This document shows positions 45,350 through 56,995 of a DNA stretch of 64,000 nucleotides, one piece after another. The notes below the pieces were generated by a model that saw only the letters and a program-made list of their open reading frames with translations, had not been told where the DNA came from and searched no databases. This DNA comes from Scalesia atractyloides (Eukaryota > Streptophyta > Magnoliopsida > Asterales > Asteraceae). The position numbers and the translations under genes were made by a program. Within the stretch, counting starts at the first letter, position 1. Each line of letters opens with the position of its first letter. The stretch covers positions 30,344,853 to 30,408,852 of the forward strand of contig CAMTDV010000003.1 in the NCBI GenBank assembly GCA_947069175.1, given 5' to 3'.

Positions 45350-47952
45350 TGTCACACCCTCAATTTCCACTTGTGGAGTTTTACCGCCAGGCGTGTGATC
45401 AAACCAGAATCTCAGACACTAGTAATATCGAACGACTCTATATATTTTATTTAAACGTTTTCCAAAAACATTTGTTTAACCATTCATAGTCATTTTCAAA
45501 ATATCTTAGTTTCAAAGTTTAGCGGGAGCATTAGTTTCAAAGTTTAGCGGAAGCATTAGAGTAAAGTAAAGTAACGGGCGCCAACATAAACGCCAAAACC
45601 AAAAATCCCAAACATTATTCGTAAATAAGACTCGATAAAAATGTGTTGATCAAATGCAAGTGAGTGCACCTAGCGCTCCTAGCGTCCTGAGAAACATGTA
45701 AAGAAACAAGTGTCAAGATTAAAGAAGAGTGAGTTCACAGGTTTTTCTAAGTTCACAAGTTCGGTTTAAAAGTTTGTTTTCCCCGTTATCCCTAACCCGG
45801 GATAACGATATAGTTCCATTATTCCTAACCCGGAATAATAATGTTGGTTCGTAATTAAGTTCAATGTCAACATGTAGGTAGCGAGCCTAAAGTTACGTCA
45901 CATAAGAGTTCGCGATCGAAGCTGACTGGGTGTTGCCTCAGTGTTGCCAGGTCTATCACTGAGCATGGCGAAAGTTAGGCCAAATTAATCACCCGTTGAC
46001 CATACCCGGTCGGCTAGCGCGACTAGCTCGGGTGGGGCTTGTCGGGCCCAGTAGTACTACTTATAATTTCCCCGCTATCTAACCCAATACTAACGATCCG
46101 AGAGTTGGTTGAGAACTTCCGTGATAAAGCTACTTAGTGACCATAACATACATTAACATTAACTTAGTTACCGAATAGTTAACGACGTTAATTTCGCATA
46201 ACCTAAAAGATAGAGTTATAGAGTGTATACATGTTTCTCCCCCTGTTGTTTAAAACCGGATAAAATAGGGGCCGTGAACTCACCTTAAATTGCTCAGTTA
46301 GAATAACACAAAAGAAGCAAATGATGGAACCGCTAATCGCGTCCTAACATGACAACCGATTTAAAGTTAGTGTGTGAACACACTGACTCAAAATCCTAAG
46401 CATAACTAACACACAGTACGGCACACACAACAACCAATTCGAAACCAAAATCATGCATGCAAAATATCACCATACAAAATAATGATCAAACCAACTTGTC
46501 ATAAACACAGGTTAACTCATACAACACTTAGGTACACACAAACGCAAGTTATCATGTTTCAGCTTGTACGCTCATAACTGGGCTGTTTTCGAGGATTTTT
46601 ATAAAATAGTTCCAATGTTCCAAAAATTCCAATTGTTTTACAGGAGGTGTCAACTAAACTGTAGAATTTTATGTAAAATTTTCAAGTCCTAACGCTTCAC
46701 CAATTATTTATAAACATTTCTATACTAGGCTGCAGTCAGATTTGTCGTTTTCTGACTGCAGTCCATGGGAAATTTTTTTTAAAAATCATCGTTCATCCAA
46801 TTAACAAAATTCCAGTGGGAGATTTTCGGAATTCCCGTCTGCAGTTACTGTACAAATTTCGTGACATAACCCCTTACAGACTATGAGATCTGACTCGATA
46901 AACAACCTGCAAATTCTGCAGACTTTACGCAGCTTCAGCTGCTGCACTAAATGACCACTTAAAAATAGCAAACGAACTCAGAAAAATATGAATCCAGCGC
47001 CATTAGAAGAGTTTTCAAAAATACACGTTTTAGTCTTTAGAAAATCCACTTTTCGATAGATAATGATCAGGTTATAGCCAATTGAAGTTGGCTGTAAATG
47101 TCATTCAGCAAACTGTTTTCGACTTTTATCGCATTAGAACATGCTTAAACGATCATGACGCTAAGTAATAATGATTAACAACAAATTTATTTGTCAAATA
47201 TCATCATGTATATCAATATTCATGCAAACCCTAATTATATAACATGATGTTTATCGCTAAAACGCAGCCTATGATTTTAGTATTCAACATAACATCACAA
47301 TCGCAAAGATTCGCACAATCATCCGAACTAATCATAAATCACAACATTTTACATACGAATAATCATACCATTACACATAATCATGATCAAGATTACACAA
47401 ACCCTAATGTGAATCGCAAAACAATTAAACCCTAACCTTGAAACGATGATGATTAGTGAACCGGGACAAGATTGGAATCAATCCGGAAGATGTGGGGTTT
47501 TGCGATCGTGAGAGGGGGGGGGGCTGCCGTCACATTCCTCTAGGTGCTAGGGTTAATCCATGCATACATACATATAAATATAACAAGGGAAAAGAAGGGG
47601 AGGGGGCGCGACCGCGATGGGGGGGTTTGGGTTAAGTGGCTTGGTCCTCAAGTTTAGGTTACTTCCTTGGGCCGCAAGGAGGTGAGGTCGACACGTTTCG
47701 CGGCTCGGTTCGGTTCAGCTATTTATTTATTATTTTTTTTAATAACTAATAATCGCGAAATCAAGGCGTGATACAATAATCTACAAAATCTACAAACGTC
47801 TAATAACACATAGCACGTAATTCACCCAATAGATTCACAAAGTTAGCGTAGTTATTGCGAGCGTGTAATATAATTCTCCGAATTAAATCTGCGTAGGAAT
47901 GAATAACCGTAAAGTAGCGCGTTTAAGATACCTGAAAAGCCGGGATGTCACA
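45350..47952 (-). mobile_element. 5' LTR of E4
   Basis: TGTCACACCCTC...GATGTCACA, 2603 bp. Carries the 25-bp duplication (45507-45556). Has about 96 bp (around 47542-47637) missing from the 3' LTR; on the sense strand this block contains TTATATTTATATG, a candidate TATA region. Confidence 0.93.
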
Positions 47953-47957
47953 CAAAG
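47953..47957. repeat. Target-site duplication of E4, right (CAAAG)
   Basis: Matches 36961-36965. Confidence 0.9.
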
Positions 47958-48480
47958 GCCAAGAATATGCAAATCGCTTCAAGACGAGCAACCGGGGCAT
48001 AGACTTCGGTATAATCTATCGCTTCTTGTTGATGAAACCTTGAACCAAAAGTCCATCTTTGTTGCATACCACAACTCTTCGATCGTCTCTTTTAAGACCC
48101 ATCTTGTGTTAATCTTTTTGTGATGATCTGGCAGGTCAACAAGCTTCCAGACTCCAAGTTTCTTGAATTGAAGCAACTCCTCTTGCATTGCATCCACCCA
48201 ACTTTGTTCTTTCAACGCGTCTTTCCAGCTTCCCGGTTCAACTTGAGAAACAAAACAACTATGAGAAAATCGAGCTTGAAGTGGAGTAATACTAGTATAA
48301 AAACAGCTTAGATCTTTATTAATCTGATTATGAGTTTGCACTCCAATTTGTAAGCTGCATATGATGTTCTCTGACAGATGATATGAAAGTGTTCTAGGTA
48401 TCACTTCAGTTGGAACATCTACTCGTGGTTGCAAATTTGTTAGAATTTCATCGACAACCGGTACAGATTAAGAAGCTTTA
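47953..48480 (-). pseudogene. RT 5' half of E3
   Basis: EPGSWKDALKEQSWVDAMQE, LLQFKKLGVWKLVDLPDHHK and TRWV mark the start of copia RVT_2 at 48240-48100. Beyond RWV the frame shifts (LKETIEELW is out of register with the expected K...D.G...KARLV). The domain continues on the far side of E4 at 36960. Confidence 0.85.
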
Positions 48481-48960
48481 TTCCTAGCATTAGACTAATC
48501 AGCCTGTTGTTTCAAAAAGCTTTCAATCTGTTCAGATCCTTCATCAGAACTGGATCCTCCATCGTGAAAAGTTGGTACCCGATCAGAGTCAGCATCTGCA
48601 TTTGGCTGGGCAGATGATTCAGCAGTATTGACATTTGGTGCAAGAACCGGATTTTGAACAGAAGAGATTTGACCGACATTAGACGTGTTGACCGGTAATG
48701 ATGTAGAAATCACCAATGGTCTAGGAACTTGTTCTTGATTAGATAACTGATGTTGTTGAAATAACATAACAAGTTCTTCTTCTGTTGGCACATCTGGTAG
48801 ATCAAACGAATTCCACAAACCATCGTAGTTAAACAGCCATGGATCCCCAGGTTTCTACGTAAGCGTTGTATATCTTTGACAATCTACATGCTGCGCTAGA
48901 ACTACCTAGTTCAGACTTGGCAAGAAAACACGTTTTTTAGGAGTAGCTTAACCAACAAAG
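48481..48960 (-). pseudogene. Integrase-RT linker of E3
   Basis: 48818-48495 encodes a Ser/Gln/Asn-rich acidic linker (MWNSFDLPDVPTEEELVMLF, VPTFHDGGSSSDEGSEQIES). Low complexity, as expected between integrase and RT in this lineage; the E1 counterpart is 6674-6264. Confidence 0.6.
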
Positions 48961-49829
48961 AAACCTTCCAAGGATTTGGCTCCAAATTTACCAGCCGGGT
49001 CCAAGACGGTACACGGTGATCCAAAAGGTTCCAAAAAAGCTAAGTTGGGCTTTCGTTGATTTAGTAACTTGAAACATGTCTTTTTGTGAGGCTTAACTTT
49101 CAACAACGACTTAGGGTATAGCATGTTGATGCTACTGCTTCAGTCCAAAAACTGATAGGTAATTTCGAAAAGCTAACATTGTTCTTGCAATTTCTATCAG
49201 TGTGCGATTCTTTCGCTCAGCTACTCCATTTTGTTGCGGTGTGTAGGGGTGCTGAATTCATGAAGAATCCCCTTTTCTTTGTAGAACTCTTGCATCTTCT
49301 TGTTCTTAAACTCCGTTCAATTATCACTGCGAATCCTCTTAATGGGCAAATAATATAAATTTTCAAGTTTTTTGAAGAGGATCATAAGAGTTTCGAACGT
49401 TTCATCCTTAGTTTCTAGAAAGAACACCTATGAAAATCGAGAATAATCATCTATAACGACAAGGCAGTATAAATATCCAGAAATACTTTTGACATTGACT
49501 GGCGCGGAGAGATCCATGTGTAGCCTTTCTAGTGGTAGCTTTATCGAATTCAACAGCTTTCTCGGGTGTGTTTTCTTTTGCTGCTTCCCCTTTTTATAGC
49601 TAAGACAATCATGAGATAGATGAAAACTTTTCAGATTAACACCCTCCACTAAGTCGTTATGCACAAGAAAATTCATCTTTCGAAGATGAATGTGCCCCAT
49701 TTTTCGATGCCATAAACCTGACTCTTTCTCGGTAGCTTTGGAAACAAAGCATTGAACTTTCTTTGACATGGTAGAAGGGATGCTCATGTCAAGAACATAT
49801 AAATCATTTTCTCTCGGAGCTTGCATCAA
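48961..49829 (-). pseudogene. Integrase of E3
   Basis: 49829-49428 carries LWHRKMGHIHLRKMNFLVHN (both zinc His), HDCLSYKKGKQ (the second expected Cys is Tyr), LPLERLHMDL (first catalytic Asp) and GYLYCLVVIDDYSRF. Further on, RIRSDN is followed by TGA and then TEFKNKKMQEFYKEKGILHE: the Gly of DNG.EF has become a stop at about 49318. QQNGVAERKNRT-like sequence lies near 49230 in another frame. The C-terminal part (KSLEGFFVG-like) lies near 48970. Confidence 0.82.
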
Positions 49830-49867
49830 AATCCATTCTTCTGGAATCCTGAAATTGGGTTTTAAGA

Positions 49868-50170
49868 TTAGACATTCTTATCATTGAAATGTGTGGTGAA
49901 CTTCTTATCACAAATTTGCAAGATACTTAGCAGATTGTTCTCGAGTTCAGCAATATAATTCACTTTATCAAACGATACAACTCCGTTCGAGGGAATCCCT
50001 TCTCTGACAATTCTACCTCCCTGGTTTCCAGCAAATCCTACATAATCTCCACGAATAGCTTTAACATCGTTGAGGAATGCAAGCATTCCTGTCATGTGGC
50101 GAGACGCTCCACTATCCATGATCCATTTTGACAATATCGAATGTGGAGCCCCTGCACACATGATTAACAA
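49868..50170 (-). pseudogene. Protease of E3
   Basis: ILSKWIMDSGASRHMTGMLA has the D-S-G-A-S active site. GDYVGFAGNQGGRIVREG, NGVVSFDKV and NNLLSILQICDK complete the fold. 100 codons open, same layout as the E1 protease. Confidence 0.88.
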
Positions 50171-50179
50171 AACTTATTT

Positions 50180-53100
50180 AAACAAAGAAACCCAAGCCTG
50201 TTTGGTCTTGGGTGGGTTTGGAATGTGAAATTTTGGACCCACTTTGTTTTTATCAGTCTTTTAGAACAGAAGGTCTTTGTTCAACCTTGGATGATTTGAT
50301 TTTGACAACTTTAGCAACCCATTTCTGTGTTTGTGGTTTAGCCCTTTTAACATATAATTTTTAATCTACTTGTTGAATTTTGTGTGATGTTTCACCAATT
50401 TCAAATTTAGATTGAGGTTGAATAGTTGGTTTAACATTTTGATGAGATTCAATATTTCTTTTAAGAATTTGTTTCAGCACGAACATGGGTGCTTATTGTT
50501 TTTCATCCTTGGTGAACTTTTTCGGATAAGAAACTGGTTTTGACTTTTCTTGTGAGCAATATCGCCCAACTTGTTTGCATTTAAAGCATGTCCTGCTGTC
50601 CTTATGAACAGAGGTATCCAATACCAGCGTCTGTTTTTTTTTCTTTTTCTTTCAGAAAATCATCATTTGATTGTGTTCCGATGACCTCCTTTTCTTTCTT
50701 TGTTGTTGTCCCAAAAACAAAATTGATTTTCTTTGTAAAGTTCAATTTTTGAGACCTTTTCTTTTTATGTGGCTTCTAGAAACCTAACCCTACTCGTTTG
50801 TTTTCCGGATAATCTCCATATATACGATGGTAAGGTCGATTGTCAGTTTTTGATTTTTAATAGAAAGATGCATCATGTTTATCTAAATCATCATGACTTA
50901 CCTCCATAAGCTTAAACATTTTATCTACACAATCCTTTTTCATATTCTTGATTGGAAAGTCCTCATCCGAAAATAGTTTATCAGACCCTTTCGTTTTGTA
51001 AACTATGACATTGGGATCAACATTTAAACTATTTTATGAGATATCATCAGACTTTAACTTCTCAGATTGTTCAGACTCAGAAACTTCAGATTCATAACAC
51101 TTTTTCAACCACATTATTTACCACTTTAGAGTCACATTCACCATCATTTTTAGTGTAAGTTACATCGATATCCGCAGGCAGCTGTTCGGTTTTCAATTTA
51201 TGATTTAGCGCCTTTTCCACCCCAGATGGATTTTTGCATGCATAACTATTCCACATGGGTGGTGGAACTCGATCATAACTATCACTTTTTGTTTCACTAT
51301 TTTTAGACTCTTCAGTATTTTCGATTTTCGGAAAAATGTGATCTATGACGTATGAGCTTGTGGAATAACTGATTAACAATTTGTTAACCCGTTCAGTTTC
51401 AATTCTCATTTTCTCAAGCTCACTTTTGAGCTCCGCAATAGTGTTTAGATGGATATTAATAGCCATTTGTTATCCATCACTGTTGCCTTAAGCATCATAA
51501 GTGTTGTGTCATTTCTCTGAGTGCTTTATTATATTGTTTAACAGACGCACTCAATTTGTCATAAGCTTCCTTTGTGGATTTGTAATCGCTTGATAAATTG
51601 TCTGTTAAGCTTTGCAATTCAGCAAATCTTTGTCTTTTACAAGACACTCATCACACGGCTCTGCATACTTTAAACAATGTTTTTCAATCACACTCACAGA
51701 TGTTGACTTGTTTACCTCATTTCCATTTGCCATGCAAGTTTTAATGTTGTCTTCTTTCAACATTTCCTTTTTCTCATCAGCTTTGACATCTTCAACTGGT
51801 TTCTTTTGGTCTTCATCTGTTGAATGTTGGCTAGGTACAAAATATCCTTCAAAAGTTTTGAAAACATCGTTATGCAAAAGATGTTTGAATAAACCATTTA
51901 AAAGCTCCTCTTCCTCCGATGAAGATTGATAGTAATAATCGTCATCATCAGGTCCTTCATCAAAAGATGCCCCGATTATTCTTCCGGTTCCTCGATAATT
52001 TCAGCAACCAACGCCAAACTTTCTCCTTTCAAAATAAACTTGTTCCAATTAAACCCTTCGTCTTCTTGCGTAACAACCAATGCCTTATCTTTAGTTTTAG
52101 GTTGCTTATCTTCAATGTCACGATTCTTGTTCTTGGTTGAGGTTGGTGGTAAATTGCTCTCTTGTAATAGTCATCAGCGAAAGGATTATAATTTCCTTGA
52201 ACCTCTCGGTTTAGACATTCTCTTTTGAAATGACCTTTCTCCCGACACTTGAAACAAGTAACTTTGGATTTATCAAATCCAAGTTTCCCATCCAAACCTC
52301 CCATATTTTCTTTACCAATAATTTCCATAAATCTCTGTGCACGTCGAACGATCTAAGCCATACACCATTTTATATCTATCAACTCCATTTCAACTGGATC
52401 AATTTGATCATAATCTTCATGTGTCATTTCAGAATTTCCTATCTTCCCAGCAACAAGGTTGTCATACAACTCAAGAACTGAAGCAAGTAGAGACATTTGT
52501 TGGTTTGCTATCTTTTCATCAAAATGTTGTGCATTCTGAAAGTCAACAACAATGTTGCATTACAAAACTCTTTGATTTGCATTAGATGATGAAGTAGTTT
52601 GATTGTTCTGAGGTTGGTTTGATCCGAAAGAAGATTGTTGGCTTGAAGGTGTGTTTGGATCAACTGTTGGAAATGATTGGAAGTCACTTGTCTGAATTGG
52701 TGGTGTGCTTGGTGAACTATATAGACTGAAAGCGGTTTGAATCTTCGGCGCTTGGATTTGAGCAGCATAACTGTTTTTGAAATAAAGATTAACATCTTGT
52801 TGAACTTGTACAGTCTTGTTTTTTGCCATCTTTTGCATCTCTAATTCATGACCCTCCAACCTTACAATGAAACGAGGCAGCGAGAAATTGTTGTACTCAA
52901 TTCCATTCTTTAGTATGGTTAAGTAAGTCGACCATTCACCTTGTGGTAGAGAATCAGCTAATTTGTCAACAAGCTCTTCATTTGTCTTTACAATTCTCAT
53001 TCTCTTCATATGAACCACCAAATGACAATATCGCTTAATCAGCTGCTTTACCGTTTCTCCTTTAATCAGTGTGAATACATCGAACTCTTTGCTTAATAAC

Positions 53101-53531
53101 ACCCTTTTGCTTTTGCGAAGTTGAGCACTACCTTGAAACTTGAGTCGAAGAGCATTCCATAAAGATTGCGCATCATCATCATGTTGTAGTAAAGCCAAGA
53201 TGTCTTCTTTAATCGATTGTTGAAGAATATTCATCATTTTCTTTTCATTGATAAACCTTTCATGTTCAACATCAGAGAATTGAGCAAGGGTCTTTACAAG
53301 CCCATTTTCACCAACTGGTGCGATATATTTTGCCTCGATTGCAAACCAGCAAGTAAAGTGGTTAGATTGAATCCAGTTCATAAACCTTTCACTCCAACTA
53401 TCAAAGTCTTCTAGATTCATAAGCTTTGGAGGTTTTGTCATTTTTCCCATCTCATTCTCTAGATTGATATTTTGAGATGCTGCGGTGGTAACGACTGATG
53501 TGGCGAAAGTATTGTAAAATTTCTCAGACAT
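50180..53531 (-). pseudogene. Long Gag of E3 with two zinc knuckles
   Basis: The ATG at 53531 opens MSEKFYNTFATSVVTTAASQ, and 323 codons stay open: KPPKLMNLEDFDSWSERFMN, KMMNILQQSIKEDILALLQH, KEFDVFTLIKGETVKQLIKR and LADSLPQGEWSTYLTILKNG (copia capsid), then a Gln/Ser/Asn-rich end. The first zinc knuckle, CFKCREKGHFKREC, lies at 52328-52029. Acidic and coiled segments follow (51877-51605; 51466-51092 with ERVNKLLISYSTSSYVIDHI). A second knuckle near 50590 begins CFKCKQVGRYC; its histidine is Arg. Three or more frame breaks lie between these pieces. Gag forms the particle and binds RNA. Confidence 0.85.
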
Positions 53532-54098
53532 TTTTCCTGTGAAAAATTAAGAACACACTTCTCGAAAAAACAAACTGATCCAATTAGTAAAATTTTTGTG
53601 CGAACAAATTGTTCGTATGAAACAAGTTTTCAGAAAACAATTAAATTTTTCTCACTAACACAATTTCGTGCGATTCAAAGCATTTTGTACGAGTAAGATA
53701 CTCGTATGAGTTTAAAATTGGTACGAATTTTTTTGAAATCTGAAAAATTGTAAGATTCTGTGAACTTTTAGCACTTGTTTGTATTTTTGAATTAATTCGT
53801 ACAAAAGTTAAGTTAGTTTTTCATGCGAAACTCCATGCGAAACTTGTACGAAATAACTCAGTCTCCAAACTGAAAATTTTTATCAATTTCAACATGATTT
53901 AGTTCAACTTTAAGTCCGGATTATGATATGGATTGATTAAGATTAACTTGAATTACAAAAATCCTAGTCCATTTTGTCCATGAATTCGTTCAAAATTCGT
54001 CCAAAATCCAGTATAGGTCAGAAAAATGATGAAGATGAAGATATATCCAAGTCTGAACACCTAGTAGCCTTGTTGTCTGTCTGTAGATCAGATCTCAT
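53532..54098 (-). other. E3 leader
   Basis: Non-coding, with TTCGTATGAA, TTGTACGAG and CTCGTATGAG words at 53595-53860. Similar to the E2 leader at 57912-58415. Confidence 0.65.
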
Positions 54099-54111
54099 GG
54101 CTCTGATACCA
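54099..54111 (-). promoter_or_regulatory. Primer-binding site of E3 (initiator tRNA-Met)
   Basis: Sense strand TGGTATCAGAGCC, two bases from the LTR end. Confidence 0.92.
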
Positions 54112-54113
54112 CT

Positions 54114-54576
54114 TGTCAATGGGGATCGAGCTCCCAAAATGAGCAATCGACCTGATCTCGCTCAACTAGCAGAGGCGGAATTCATTGCTAGAGAGGTAGA
54201 CAAGACAAACAATATAGAGCTTACTGTTTAACTGCTTCCAATGTATTAATGACATTCAAATACAGAGGCAAGTAAACAAACTGGCAGAGCTTCACCGTAC
54301 CAATTGAAAAATCACTAACTAGTTCTAACACAACACTTCCCTATTTATAGGTCGACATGGCTCGTACCGAAGTGCGTGCTAAACAACTGACTATGTTTCG
54401 TACGAGCCTGTGTTTCGAAAGAGTAAGATACTCGTACGAAAATGTATATACTTTTGTATGAAGCATAGTGTAAAAACATATAAAAATTACTTTTTAACAC
54501 ATAAACATTGACGTGTAAACTCTATAAACATTACAAACATATCCTAGACGTAGGCAATAGACATTATGCACCAACA
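54114..54576 (-). mobile_element. 5' LTR of E3
   Basis: TGTCAATGGGG...GCACCAACA, 463 bp. Shares subfamily-specific words with 29325-29760 (AAACAACTGA, GTATATACTTTT) not found in the E2 LTRs. Sense-strand CTATAAATAG near 54345. TTCGTACGAG words at 54392-54440. Confidence 0.9.
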
Positions 54577-55900
54577 AGGTTTAACCACGACTTCTTCAAC
54601 AATAGGTTCAGAAGTAGTTTCTTTGGATCTGATCGTTGGAGATTCAGAACTTCGAATAGCAGATCGTTTTATCCTCCTTTGCCTTTTGATTGGCATGCTA
54701 CAGATAGCTTCAGAATCCGATTCAGATGGTACATATGTTGTATCATCCTCTCCTGTAGCTTTACGTTTTCGCTCTTCAGCCTTACGTTTGAGTTCAGCCT
54801 GACACTTTTTCTCTATCTTCTGCGCCCTCTTCTTTCTCCTTCTCTACGTTCATCAGAATTAGTACTCGACGAAGATACGTCCTCAACTACTTTCTCAGTA
54901 CCAAACGCTTGACGTTCAATATCCGCAACCATATCTTCAACGTTCTCCTCAGTGTCTGGTTCATCAAGAAGACCAAAACTTACACCAGCTGCTGTAGCTT
55001 TCTTTTTTTGAACTTTTGGAGCTGATGTAGACGTAGTAGCTTTACGCTTAGCACACTTTTCACTATCCTTCACAAACCACAGACTTCTTTTCGCAACAAA
55101 AATAGATAAAGCTTCAAGTTCTTCGCCTTCATCACCAATATCATCCTTCCTCCATCGATCTGGTGCTGGTGAAACATAATCTTTATCAACAATCGCACCG
55201 AACATACGTTTAAAGTTAGGAGCAGTCTTAAGATGCAAGATCATCTTTCTCAATGTAAAAACGTCCATGTGCTCAAGCTTCAAAATATCATCTACACTTT
55301 TCTTCAAATCAGGATGTAAATAACCAAGCATCATCGGTACAAATCTTGGGTATTGTAGAAATTTCTCTCTTTGAATGTTCTGAACCATCTGCGTAAAGAT
55401 AACTTTAGAAAATTGTATGGTAGATTCAGTATCAACGCAGTGATCATGCACATCTGGTAATCCACAAGATCATCATATTCTCCTTTACGATGACTAAGAC
55501 CGTGAGCAATAACATGAGCTAGATATCTAAAAGGCGCGCTCAAATTGGCTTTCTTGAAGGAGCAGCATTCACAAATCCAACATATCCCATACAATAAAAG
55601 CAACCTTTCACCATGTACTCTGAAAATCCTGTAGGATCATTCTCATTGTATTTGAACTCTAATACTGTTCGTATCAATTCTTCGTTAATCTTGAAAGGAA
55701 TATCTTCGTCATTAATCTTCACAGCAGACACAATAACATTATCCTCTATACTAAACTCTGCAGCATTCCAGAAGTATTCAACATGTGACTGGTAAACGGT
55801 TAGTCTATCGGTAAGTGCTTTAGTCACCCGTATACATGTTAGAAAATCAAGAATTTCTCTATAAGCAACAATTTCTGGAATTGATCCATTAGTTAAGCAG
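54577..55900 (-). pseudogene. N-terminal part of E2 aORF (right of E3)
   Basis: Read from right: VTKALTDRLTVYQSHVEYFW and NEDIPFKINEEL-type sequence (55827-55540), PTGFSEYMVKGCFYCMGYVG, RYLAHVIAHGLSHRKGEYDD (55540-55440), then QREKFLQYPRFVPMMLGYLH and HMDVFTLRKM (55370-55240), and the Lys/Arg-rich unit (55200-54820). The homologous E3 region is 33540-32270, and the E1 fragment 2366-1746 is a distant relative. Three overlapping frames show at least two frameshifts. Starts near 55900 are decayed and no clear initiator codon was chosen. Function unknown. Confidence 0.7.
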
Positions 55901-56995
55901 CAAAATTTTAAAATTCAATATTTTATGTTTACTTGGTACGAAACATAATTTTATACGAACCAAACACTTAACAAAATTTTAAAATTCATCATTTCAGGTT
56001 TACTTCGTACCAAACAATTTCTTCGTACAAACCAAATCACCAAAACAATGAAAGATTTACTCCGTACGAGCCAATTCTGCGTATGAACCAATTCGTCGTT
56101 CCAAAATAACCAAGTGTAACCAGAACTTAAAACTTGTATTTAACAAATTAATAGTCGATTTTCGGGTTATTAGTGCCGATATTAATGTTTTTGAATTCAA
56201 TTTTAAGTTTATCGGTCCAATCTCCCTAGATCTAAGTTTTATGTCCGATTTGTTCATATTTGACATTATAACAACTTGGTTTCAGCAAAATGACCTTTCT
56301 CATTGCAAAAGTTGTGCAAATCAACCTTCCCAATGTTATTAGAATTGAAAATAAGCCAAGAAATGAGATTTCAGCAGATCTTTCGTACAAAATCCTCTGA
56401 CTCGTTCAACAATTCTTAGAGACAAATGCACTTATTTCGTATGAAGTTTAGAGGATTATATAGTAGGCGGTTTGCTTCGTACGAACTTGTTGGTTCGTAC
56501 AGAATAACGACATTTCATACGAAGTAATGAAATTCGTACGAATCATTGCTGAAAAATTGATTTTTTTTTGAAATTCTCATTTGTAACCATTTTTTATCTG
56601 TATAAAATCCACTCGGTTAACCAAGTCCAAGTTATTGACCAAAGGTTGCTCGATTTTGTCTACAAGTCCAAGTTCATGACCTTGGATGACCGTTTTTGAC
56701 CAAAACATATTTATTTGAACATGTAAAGTCTCAAATTAGTGAACTTTATTGACGTTTAGATAAATTTCCAATAGAGATTAGATCCCAACCCGTGGTTTCA
56801 GTTCTCACTCAGCAATATGTTGCTTTGATTTCAACCATCAATGTCTTCAACATCGGTAGACTAAAATAAATCTAACAAGCTAAGAAAACTGAAAATCTTT
56901 TTGAGTTTTTTAAGAAATTTAGAGAAAATGACATACATATTTTTGTGAGTTCTGTGCTTTTAGGAAATCATATCAAATATATAGAAATCACTAGT
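55901..56995 (-). other. Spacer of E2 (behind deleted pol)
   Basis: Non-coding. TTCGTACGAA-like words occur at 55940-56090 and 56385-56540. Two CCAAGTCCAAGTT...CCTTGG-type hairpin words lie at about 56619-56685, and a stretch at 56780-56960 matches E3 34690-34890 closely. At about 56996 it is fused to Gag sequence, the point where all of pol is missing. Confidence 0.7.

Larger units (their letters stand above)
36966..47952 (-). mobile_element. E4: Tekay-like Ty3-gypsy chromovirus
   Basis: Minus strand: 5' LTR 45350-47952, PBS 45331-45346, an upstream ORF (45151-44486), Gag with zinc knuckles and protease (44199-42543), RT and RNase H (42512-41249), integrase with chromodomain-like tail (41227-39600), polypurine tract, 3' LTR 36966-39459. 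The order PR-RT-RH-INT defines Ty3-gypsy, and the C-terminal tail with REDQMKSKHPHLF is that of Tekay/Del chromoviruses. Total 10,987 bp with a CAAAG duplication. The two LTRs are about 97% identical over the stretch compared by eye, the youngest-looking pair in the window, yet gag-pol is broken in several places. Confidence 0.92.
29325..54576 (-). mobile_element. E3: Sirevirus-like copia element with aORF, inserted in E2, split by E4
   Basis: Minus strand: 5' LTR 54114-54576, PBS 54099-54111, leader, long Gag (53531 to about 50200), protease, integrase, RT (split by E4), RNase H, spacer (35900-33601), aORF (33600-29780), 3' LTR 29325-29760. The insertion duplicated AGGTT (29320-29324 and 54577-54581), and the E2 aORF repeat reads through across it. 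Without E4 it is about 14.3 kb, very long for a copia element because of the extended Gag and the aORF. All large frames are broken. Confidence 0.88.

Noticed and set aside
54090..54130. tRNA gene fragments at the TGGTATCAGAGC sites
   Set aside because: They are primer-binding sites complementary to the tRNA 3' end; no tRNA cloverleaf surrounds them.
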